Shown piece after piece: positions 37,325 to 44,621 of a stretch of 64,000 nucleotides of DNA. The notes beneath the pieces were generated by a model, which did not search any database, was not told the DNA's origin, and worked only from the letters and a program-made list of their open reading frames with translations. Each line of letters starts with the position of its first letter. Position 1 is the stretch's first letter. The stretch is taken from positions 62,001 to 126,000 of the forward strand of contig CAWGNT010000014.1 in the NCBI GenBank assembly GCA_963824085.1, given 5' to 3'. The DNA is from JARRNE01 sp963824085. Its GTDB lineage: Bacteria > Pseudomonadota > Gammaproteobacteria > Chromatiales > Chromatiaceae. The translations under genes were made by a program, and so were the position numbers.

Positions 37325-37488
37325 ATCTCCTCTACGCTCCAAGAGCGATCAAAGTCTTCGGGATAGGCTGCTTTCAACAATTCTTCCGCGTTCTCATATG
37401 CCCACATGCAAACAGCGTCGTGGTCTGGTGACGAGACCTCAGTGTCCCAGAAGCCAAGTTGTTGTACTTTGTCCCGTGACTTAGCCAT
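37325..37488 (-). pseudogene. Unrecognised small gene truncated at its 3' end by ISKra4
   Basis: From ATG 37488 the minus strand encodes MAKSRDKVQQLGFWDTEVSS and HDAVCMWAYENAEELLKAAY, then runs into the IS end. Codon use and AT content differ from the core genome nearby, suggesting a transferred gene. About 55 residues survive. I do not recognise the family. Confidence 0.5.
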
Positions 37489-37818
37489 ATGAGAAGATTC
37501 TTTAAAATTCATAACAGTGAAATGGGCTGACATCCATGGTTTGTGTGCTATGCTGCTGTCCACCTAGCACCATATTCATGACAGCGATGTCGCCGTGCGA
37601 CTTTCCCGCCGGCACGACCCAGCCTGCCCCGCCGGTGCGCCGTGACGCCGATCGTCCTGGGCAATTGCAGACGGGGACCGCTTACGGTCCGGCCACAACG
37701 CCGAAAGCCCGGCCTCCAGCCGGGCGCCTACCCGGCCCCTCCCCCGGACGGCTGGATCTGAAGCCTCCGATCCCGGAGCAATGAACACGCGCCCGTTTCG
37801 GCCCTTGATCGGGTGACA
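37489..37818. other. Intergenic, nothing recognised
   Basis: About 330 bp between the truncated gene and the pRiA4b-type gene. A GC-rich hairpin-like string (CCCGGCCTCCAGCCGGG near 37707) is the only structure noted. Confidence 0.45.
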
Positions 37819-38382
37819 CTACCGGCAATACTTGGCCAGCAGCTTATTGACTTCCTCGATGTCAAACGCGGCGGGATCGAAGCCACCCCCAACCCATTCC
37901 AGATAGTCCTCATGTTCCGAATGCTCTGGATCGTTCAACGCCTCCAGGAAGTTGTAGTATCCCCATATCCCGCCAACATCTTCCGGCGGGCAAGCGCCTT
38001 TTCCCTTGACACAGAAAGGCAACTGAGCCTTCGCGTCGAAGGGGAGAATCTTTTCAAGCGTTATCTTATGCGTCCAACTATCTCCGAAATCGTACTCATA
38101 ACTTATTGAGTCCTTCTCGTCCATAAGCAGCTGGTTAAGCTTGTACTTCTTCTCATCAAGAACTTCGTCTAAACCGAAATCAGGGTCCGGAACCCCAAAA
38201 TATTCGCCGTCTGCGATAAATTGGTGCAGGTGCGCATTCGTCCAGCCCATTACTATCTGTATTGCGTCGTGCAGCTTTGCCAGCGTCACGGAGCTTTCAA
38301 TAAGAAAGCGACGCCAGATTGGTGGCTTCGCACCTTTAAGGGTGATCTTTAGCTGGTAGGTTGTTCTAGGGGCTCTTGCCAA
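37819..38382 (-). CDS. Plasmid pRiA4b ORF-3 family protein
   Basis: A protein of 187 residues. YQLKITLKGAKPPIWRRFLI, then LHDAIQIVMGWTNAHLHQF, YEYDFGDSWTHKI and ACPPEDVGGIWGY are the hallmark blocks of the pRiA4b ORF-3-like family, found on plasmids, IS1096-like elements and genomic islands. The function is unknown. It is clearly more AT-rich than the flanking core genes, consistent with transfer. No transposase of its own is next to it. Confidence 0.88.
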   Translation of the reverse strand: MARAPRTTYQLKITLKGAKPPIWRRFLIESSVTLAKLHDAIQIVMGWTNAHLHQFIADGEYFGVPDPDFGLDEVLDEKKYKLNQLLMDEKDSISYEYDFGDSWTHKITLEKILPFDAKAQLPFCVKGKGACPPEDVGGIWGYYNFLEALNDPEHSEHEDYLEWVGGGFDPAAFDIEEVNKLLAKYCR

Positions 38383-39289
38383 TGGTTATTCCTCCTTCGA
38401 TCGTGCCAGACATGTGACGGCTATATGCGGATATGCGCGCACCTGACTCGTCGCAAGTCTAGCACGCCATTCCATCGGGTGATTAGCGCCATTCCTCAGC
38501 TACGACGGAGGGCCTGCTTTGTCACGTAGCTGCGAGCCGTCCGTGGCACCTGGTTTCCAGCATTCCCTGCCGGAACGAGGACGTTGATCCGCGCTTGGGC
38601 GTCATCCCGGCAGGGAGTGCCGGGATCTAGTCCCCACGGATGGAGTGCAAACTGTTCCGGCTGATTTTAGATCTAATCACCTTCCATCGTGCAACCCGGT
38701 CAGTGATGATGCGTGCCGTAGCTGAACCGGAGCGCGTAAACGTCGTCCCTGGAGTCTTGATTCCGGCACTTCAATCTGGTTGACGGCCGGGCACGCACCG
38801 GAGGCATCGTTCCCACGGAGCGTCCCCTCGGGACTTGACGTTGGCCATTTCCGTAGGTGGTTGGCGCTGACGCTCAGCTTGTCGCCCGGTATTCCGTTCT
38901 TGGGGTCTGGCGCCCGGCACTCTTTGCCGGGGTGACAGATTCGCCACAAGTCACGGCCATCGTTGCGGCGGGACCGGCTTCCGGCTTGATCCGGGAGATT
39001 TCGGCGGACGATTTGGATCGTGGCTCCGCTATGACTGCAGGGAACGGGTCGGCGCGGATCGGCGGGGAAGTCTTGTGCCGACGGTCATGGCGCGCCGGCG
39101 CCACCCCAGAAAATACAGGTCGGTCGCACCATGACCGTTTCCCTCACCCCGGCTCTCCTAGGGAGCGAGGGAGATGCGCAACGCTGGGCGCGCCTTTCAC
39201 GGCAATCGTCTTGGCGTCACCCAGCTCGCACACGGTGGCCGGGGAACCGAGCGCCACGTTGTGTTGATACCTCACCCCCGGCCACGTCG
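38383..39289. other. 900-bp non-coding region with dispersed palindromes
   Basis: No gene is supported. It carries the REP-like palindrome at 38604-38626. There are degenerate relatives near 38765 (ATTCCGGCAC) and 38905-38935 (GCCCGGCACTCTTTGCCGGG). The GC-rich string CTCACCCCGGCTCTCCTAGGG near 39142 resembles repeats seen elsewhere. It marks the end of the mobile region before the cytochrome operon. Confidence 0.55.
38604..38626. repeat. REP-like palindrome ATCCCGGC-N7-GCCGGGAT
   Basis: Identical stem and loop length to 15416-15438. Both are flanked by GTCATC- or GATGAC-type bases. Confidence 0.7.
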
Positions 39290-40783
39290 TCAGAGTGTCT
39301 TCAGGTACTCGACAAGGGCGTCCTTGTCGGCGCCTGGCAGGTCGGTACCGAAGGTGTGGCCCTCGTTGCCGTTGCCGCGCTGCCTGACGTCCAGCTTGGT
39401 GCCTGCCTTCTCGGCTTCGGGTCCTGCCGAGACAAAGCCGACCTTGATCGGGTCGTAGAGGTCGTAGCCGCGGTAAAAGACCGTGGGTCGCTGATCCACG
39501 GGCTCCAACAGATCGTGCAGGCTCGGCACCGAGCCGTTGTGGAGATACGGCGCCCGCAACCAGATCCCATCCAGATACTGCGCCACATAGCCGACAAGGG
39601 GCTCCTCGACCAGCCCTTTTCTCTCGATCCCCATGCTGCTAACGACCTTGTTGGCTTCGATTGCGTACTCCTTGCCCCAGGTCGCTAGGCGGTCCGGGTT
39701 CGTCCCGACCTCAGCGATTGGGATAGGCGTCCCTGTCCTCTCGCTCGCATGGCAGGACGCGCAGGCCTGGTCGAACGCCGCCTTTCCCTTCGCGGCCTTC
39801 GCCTCGTCGACGGGGAACGGATAGGCAGGGGCGCGCTTGTTCCTTAGGTACTCTTTGAGCCAATCCATCTGCGCGAGAAAGTCGGCCTTGTGCTTGGGTC
39901 CGTTCTGCGAGCCCAGCAGCCCCAGCGCCGAGTCGATGATGACGGAATAGGCATCGTGGCTGTCGCCCGCCCAGTTCATTCGGTTGTTCGGTGCGTCGTA
40001 CTTCTTCAGGTTCCAGATGGAGGGCATGTCCGTCGGGCCGAAGGTATCGTCCATCGGCAGCTCCAGCATGAAGTACTTGGTGAGGTTCATGGCGTCGTCG
40101 CGGCCGCGTCCCCAATCGGGGAAATCCGGCCGGTAGACCCACGCGAACTGGGCCTCCCGCTCCACCAGCCGCTGCTTGGTGATGGGGATGATGAGGTACT
40201 TGTAAAGAAGCTTGTCCAGCCACGACAGCTGGGTCACGTTGATGATCTCCCACAGGACGTTGTCGCTGTTGAAGCGCGGGTCCTTGGCGCAGTCCACAAA
40301 GAAGCGGAAGAAGGCCTCGACGTTGGTCGTATTGCCCGGCCCTGCGGTTATGACGTTCGGAATCTCGCCGTCCTTGGTGCGGTAGCGCGCCGCATGGCAG
40401 ACGGCGCAGTTGTTGGCGACCCGCGGGAAACCGATCACCTTCTTGGTGAAGCCCACCGGCAGCTCCTGCCCTTCCTCCCAGGGGACGCCGAACGAGGCAT
40501 AGCCGCCTGGCCCGGGAAGCTTCTCGGGAAACATCCGCGGCAGGACGTAGAAGATCCAGTATGGAATACCGGCATCCCATTCGGCCCCGATGGAGCCGTA
40601 CTTGAAGCGGGTATCGGGGTCGGCGTTCACCCAGGCCGGCTGGGGCTCCTCGCGGAAGAATTTGTACCACGCGAGGAAGACGCCGGCCCCGGCCAGAACC
40701 AGAACGACCGCAATCGCTGTCGCGACAGCCGGCCTCTTCTTCAATGCCTCGGCTATCCCGGTCATCACACTCTGCCTCCTCAA
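39290..40783 (-). CDS. Membrane-anchored diheme c-type cytochrome
   Basis: A protein of 497 residues. An N-terminal hydrophobic segment (about 19-42) anchors or exports it. Heme sites are CAVCH (about residue 126) and CASCH (about residue 340). The C-terminal part has APYLHNGSVPSLHDLLEP and FYRGYDLYDP, the pattern of the diheme cytochrome c peroxidase/RoxA superfamily. It overlaps the stop of the paralogous cytochrome at 40780 and is the last gene of a four-gene operon with a GMC oxidoreductase. It probably passes electrons from that enzyme towards the respiratory chain; peroxidase or oxygenase activity is possible but not shown. Confidence 0.85.
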   Translation of the reverse strand: MRRQSVMTGIAEALKKRPAVATAIAVVLVLAGAGVFLAWYKFFREEPQPAWVNADPDTRFKYGSIGAEWDAGIPYWIFYVLPRMFPEKLPGPGGYASFGVPWEEGQELPVGFTKKVIGFPRVANNCAVCHAARYRTKDGEIPNVITAGPGNTTNVEAFFRFFVDCAKDPRFNSDNVLWEIINVTQLSWLDKLLYKYLIIPITKQRLVEREAQFAWVYRPDFPDWGRGRDDAMNLTKYFMLELPMDDTFGPTDMPSIWNLKKYDAPNNRMNWAGDSHDAYSVIIDSALGLLGSQNGPKHKADFLAQMDWLKEYLRNKRAPAYPFPVDEAKAAKGKAAFDQACASCHASERTGTPIPIAEVGTNPDRLATWGKEYAIEANKVVSSMGIERKGLVEEPLVGYVAQYLDGIWLRAPYLHNGSVPSLHDLLEPVDQRPTVFYRGYDLYDPIKVGFVSAGPEAEKAGTKLDVRQRGNGNEGHTFGTDLPGADKDALVEYLKTL

Positions 40784-42432
40784 AAGGTCTTCAGATATTC
40801 CAGGAGCGCAGCCTTCTCGCGCTCCGGAAGCTCGGTACCGAATGCCGGTCCTTCATGCCCCGTATTGCCGTTCCCGGGGACGCTGGTGTCGTACTTGAAA
40901 TACCGTCGACCGTCGGCCTCTGCCACGTCCGAGACAAAGCCGACGTTCTTGGGGTCGTAGACGTCGTTGCCGCGGTAGAACACCGGCGGCCGTTTGCTCG
41001 CCGGCTCGAGCAGCGCGCGCAGGTTGGGAACCGATCCGTTGTGGAGGTAGGGCGCCCGCAGCCAGATGCCGTCGAGCGGCATATTGGCGTAGCCGAAGGT
41101 CTTGCGAAAATGGGTGAATCGGTAGGGCGTGCCCGCGTACAGCGTCGCCTGGTTCACGGCGAGATCGTAGACGTAGTTGTCGAGCCGGTATCGGTCGGTG
41201 CCGATCTCCTCGATCGGAGTGACGAAACCGACTCCCGCCCCCCTGAAATCTCTACCCGACGCCCCATGGCAGTCGGCACAGTAGGTCCCGTAGACCTCCT
41301 TTCCTTGTGCCGCAAGCTCCCCATGGATGGGATAGGGATAGGGCGGCGGCGTCAGAGTGAGCAGCCAGTCCTCGATGCGGCCGACCGCCGCGTGATCGAT
41401 GATGGGAGGCAAGGCGCCGGTGCCGAAAGCGGCGCTCAGATTGCGCTCTTCCACCTTGTCGTTGTTGCCGTCCCAGTGAAGCTGCATCTGCTTGCCGTCG
41501 GACCGACTCTTGCGGGGTCCCTGGAGCCAGATGGACGGGAAATCGGCGGTACCGATCGACTCGCTGTCGACACGCCCGTCCTTGTGCCAGTCGGGCAGGT
41601 CCTTCCACGGCCAGTCGAAGATGGCCTTGGCGGCGCTGAAGGTGTCCACGCGGCCCGGGCCCCATTGAGGCTGCTTGGCGGAGAAGCCGAGCCGGCTCTC
41701 GAGCCGCTTCACCTGGTCGCGCATGACCCAGATGGCGACCGGGTACACCATGTACCGGTCCACCAGGCTGAGATCGGCCCCGAGCGCATCTGCTGCCGGG
41801 ACGATGTTGTGCTTGTTGAAGCGCTCGTCGTTTGCGCACTGGAAGAAGAATCGCTCGAAATCGTACAGGTCGAACAGGTTGGCCGGCATCCCGAGCACCA
41901 GCCGGGGCTTGTCCTCGGGCGTATCGCGCACGGTGCTGGTGTGGCACACGGCGCAGTTGACGAAGACGCGATCCAGACCGAGGTTGCGGCGCTTGGATAC
42001 GCCCACCGGCAGGTCCTTCTCTCGTCCGTCGACCGTCTCGTAGAGCATTCCCAGCGCCTTGTATCCCTCCCGCGACAGGGCGAGCCGGTCGGCAGGCGTC
42101 TCTCCCCGGGGGTAGCTCGCTACCCGCGCCTGGTAGTCAGTGGCCAATCGGTCCGCCGGGAGGTAGTCGGGACAGAGCAGCGGCATCTCCTGCCAAATCC
42201 AGTAGGGGAACCCGAAATTGACCTCGCCGCCCGTGGAGCCGTACTTGAAGTGCTCCTGGATATCCGTATAGCTCACTGCCCGATTCGGCAAGAACCGGCT
42301 CGCAGCATAGATCGCGATACCGATGACAATGGCAACAACCAGCGCCGAGAGCACCGCCCACCATCGAAGCAGCCTGGTGCCCCAGCCGCTGCCCTTTGGC
42401 CTACCGCCAGTCTGTCGCGCGTCATCTGCCAT
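40780..42432 (-). CDS. Membrane-anchored diheme c-type cytochrome (paralogue)
   Basis: A protein of 550 residues. A transmembrane segment lies near residues 23-47 (WWAVLSALVVAIVIGIAIYA). Hemes are in CAVCHTSTVRD and CADCHGASGRD. It shares with the downstream protein the blocks FKYGSTGGEVNFGFPYWIW, GIWLRAPYLHNGSVPNL and VFYRGNDVYDPKNVGF, so the two are paralogues from tandem duplication. The 4-bp overlap (ATGA) with the next gene indicates coupling. It lies 145 bp downstream of the GMC oxidoreductase. Confidence 0.85.
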   Translation of the reverse strand: MADDARQTGGRPKGSGWGTRLLRWWAVLSALVVAIVIGIAIYAASRFLPNRAVSYTDIQEHFKYGSTGGEVNFGFPYWIWQEMPLLCPDYLPADRLATDYQARVASYPRGETPADRLALSREGYKALGMLYETVDGREKDLPVGVSKRRNLGLDRVFVNCAVCHTSTVRDTPEDKPRLVLGMPANLFDLYDFERFFFQCANDERFNKHNIVPAADALGADLSLVDRYMVYPVAIWVMRDQVKRLESRLGFSAKQPQWGPGRVDTFSAAKAIFDWPWKDLPDWHKDGRVDSESIGTADFPSIWLQGPRKSRSDGKQMQLHWDGNNDKVEERNLSAAFGTGALPPIIDHAAVGRIEDWLLTLTPPPYPYPIHGELAAQGKEVYGTYCADCHGASGRDFRGAGVGFVTPIEEIGTDRYRLDNYVYDLAVNQATLYAGTPYRFTHFRKTFGYANMPLDGIWLRAPYLHNGSVPNLRALLEPASKRPPVFYRGNDVYDPKNVGFVSDVAEADGRRYFKYDTSVPGNGNTGHEGPAFGTELPEREKAALLEYLKTF

Positions 42433-42577
42433 CGCTAGCCTCCTTCACGGCGCCGCAGCGCGAGGTAACCGACCATCCCCCAGCGGGCCAATACCGCCGG
42501 ACGTGGATCTTGCCGGCGTATACGCTGCTTGCGTGACCTTTTCGTCTTCCGGGACCGGCTTCTCGACAGATGCATAG

Positions 42578-44569
42578 TCACGCCTCGGCCGGGGTGCTCG
42601 AGCCGGCTTTCGCATCCTCGATAATCACGTCGCTTGCCTTCTCGCCGATCATGTACACCGCCGATACGATGAAGAACCCGGGAATCTTCGGAAAGACCGA
42701 GGCATCCACCACCCGCAGATTGCTGGTGCCGTACACGCGGAAGCGGCTGTCCACGACCGCCATCGGATCGCCGGCCGGCCCCATCTTGCAGGTGCAAGAT
42801 GCGTGATGGCCCCAGGCGTTGTCTCTGACGAATTGCCGGATCTGCTCGGGTGTCTCGACGCTCGCTCCCGGAAGGATCTCTTCCTCGATGACATCCTGGC
42901 AGCGGCCCGTGATGCGCCGCACCAGCTGGACCCCGGCGACAACGGACTCCAGATCTTCCGAGGGGTCCGTACCTTCATCGAAATAGTGGAAGTTGATGTA
43001 CGGCACCTGTCGCGGGTCCTTGGAGCGCAGCGTGACCCGCCCCGCCGTATTGTTGCTGTGCGCCTTGAGAACAGCCCAGGTGAAGTAGTCCTGACCGCGC
43101 GCGATCGCGTCCGAATAACCCGGGTAGTAGCCCTTGAAGAAACCCGTCAGCCCGAAGATGAAGAGGTCCGGCTCCGGGCGCTGCGGAAACGAGCGCTTGA
43201 TGAGCGACACGACCGCACCGTTCGTCGTGTAGGGACCCTTGCCTTGGAGCCACTCGCGAAACTGCGGGTCGGGCTCCTCCCCCGGTTTCGGAGCCCGAAA
43301 AGTCATGCCCTCGATGGACGAAAACTTGCCTTTCATCTTGGTGACGACGCCGACCTCGTAGCGGTCTTGGAGGTTCTCGCCGACACCCGGCAGGTCGACC
43401 CGCGGCTGGATGCCATGCGCCCTGAGCTCGGCCGTCGGCCCGATGCCGGAGAGCTTCAAGAGCTGTGGCGTATTGAAGGCGCCGCCGCACAGGATGACCT
43501 CCCGTTTCGCCGCCGCGGTCTCGGTTCGACCGGCCGCGCCCTTTTGGTAGCGGGGGTCCGCCGCATACAGGTGAACGCCCGCCAGGTAGTCCACGCCGGT
43601 GGCACGCTTACCGTCGTCGAGCAGGACCCGGGTGGCGAGGGCGTGGGTTCGGATCACCAGGTTCTCGGGACAGACCTGCTGCGCGTGACGGACGAACTCC
43701 CGGCTCCCCGTGCGTCTACCACCGTCGGTGGAGAGCGGCGTGAGACAAATACCTTCGGCGCTCTCCTCGACCAGTCGCCAATCGTTAGGGTCGAAGTGAC
43801 CGCGCAGCTTCATCCACACATGGGTCACCGACCGCCCGAGGGTGACGAATGATTCCTTCAGCGCGGCCCCCGCCAAGGTGAGAAGGAACTTGTCACGGAC
43901 CATGAGATAGGGATCGGCGACGTTAGTCGCCAGCCAGCCCTTGAAGCCGTGGCGGCTCGCGGTATCGCTGGTGGCCACGTACTCGCAGCGCTCCAGGCGC
44001 TCGAAGTAGGGCCGCATGTTGTCCGCGCTCCAAGAAGCGTCCCCGGTAATCTCGGCGATATGGTCCCAGTCGCTGTTGTGGGGATAGATGACGATCATGG
44101 CATTGTGCGCCGTACATCCACCCAGGGTCGCCGAACGTGGATAGAGCACGCCGTTCTTCTTACGAACGAACTTTTCATCACGCGCCTGCTGGGCGTTGTT
44201 CGCGTAGTGACGCACAAAAAAGCTCCACGCCAGGCGTTTGTCCTCCGAGGCCCTGGGGTGAAAGGCGGGCACCTGGTAGTCGTAAGGCTCGTCGTCGCCG
44301 CCCGCCTCCAGGAGGAGCACGCGGAAGCCGGCCAGCGCCAGCCGGGCGGAAAGCGGGCCACCGCCGGCACCGGAGCCGACGACGATGTAATCGAAGTCCT
44401 CCCTTCCCTGGGCAGGCGTACAGGTCAGGGTCGGAAACGGCCCCGAGCGCGCGCCAGGCTTCAGCAGTCCCGAGCACCCGCCGAGGATCGCTGCGGCAGC
44501 CGAGGCGCACGCCGCGAGGAAACCGCGGCGCGACACCCCGAGCTTAGAGGGAGCAGATTTCTTGCGCAT
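42578..44569 (-). CDS. Tat-exported GMC-family flavin oxidoreductase (probable lipoprotein)
   Basis: A protein of 663 residues. The N-terminus has a twin-arginine signal (SRRGFLAACASAAAAILGGC) ending in a lipobox, so the folded flavoprotein is exported. The FAD-binding motif is YIVVGSGAGGGPLSARLA and the GMC signature 1 region is YPRSATLGGCTAHNAM. The active-site region is WGHHASCTCKMG, followed by RVYGTSNLRVVDASVFPKIP at the C-terminus. Such enzymes oxidise alcohols, sterols or sugars. With three exported diheme cytochromes around it, it is more likely a dehydrogenase donating electrons to cytochrome than an O2-dependent oxidase. Substrate unknown. Confidence 0.9.
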   Translation of the reverse strand: MRKKSAPSKLGVSRRGFLAACASAAAAILGGCSGLLKPGARSGPFPTLTCTPAQGREDFDYIVVGSGAGGGPLSARLALAGFRVLLLEAGGDDEPYDYQVPAFHPRASEDKRLAWSFFVRHYANNAQQARDEKFVRKKNGVLYPRSATLGGCTAHNAMIVIYPHNSDWDHIAEITGDASWSADNMRPYFERLERCEYVATSDTASRHGFKGWLATNVADPYLMVRDKFLLTLAGAALKESFVTLGRSVTHVWMKLRGHFDPNDWRLVEESAEGICLTPLSTDGGRRTGSREFVRHAQQVCPENLVIRTHALATRVLLDDGKRATGVDYLAGVHLYAADPRYQKGAAGRTETAAAKREVILCGGAFNTPQLLKLSGIGPTAELRAHGIQPRVDLPGVGENLQDRYEVGVVTKMKGKFSSIEGMTFRAPKPGEEPDPQFREWLQGKGPYTTNGAVVSLIKRSFPQRPEPDLFIFGLTGFFKGYYPGYSDAIARGQDYFTWAVLKAHSNNTAGRVTLRSKDPRQVPYINFHYFDEGTDPSEDLESVVAGVQLVRRITGRCQDVIEEEILPGASVETPEQIRQFVRDNAWGHHASCTCKMGPAGDPMAVVDSRFRVYGTSNLRVVDASVFPKIPGFFIVSAVYMIGEKASDVIIEDAKAGSSTPAEA

Positions 44570-44621
44570 GGCCCGGACGACGGGACGGGTGCGGTGTTGA
44601 GACCTCTGCGGGCGAGGTTGG

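Noticed and set aside
31608..39289. Direct repeat of the tRNA-Val 3' end as a far attachment site
   Set aside because: No second copy of the GGTTCGAACCCAGC region was seen in the island by eye.
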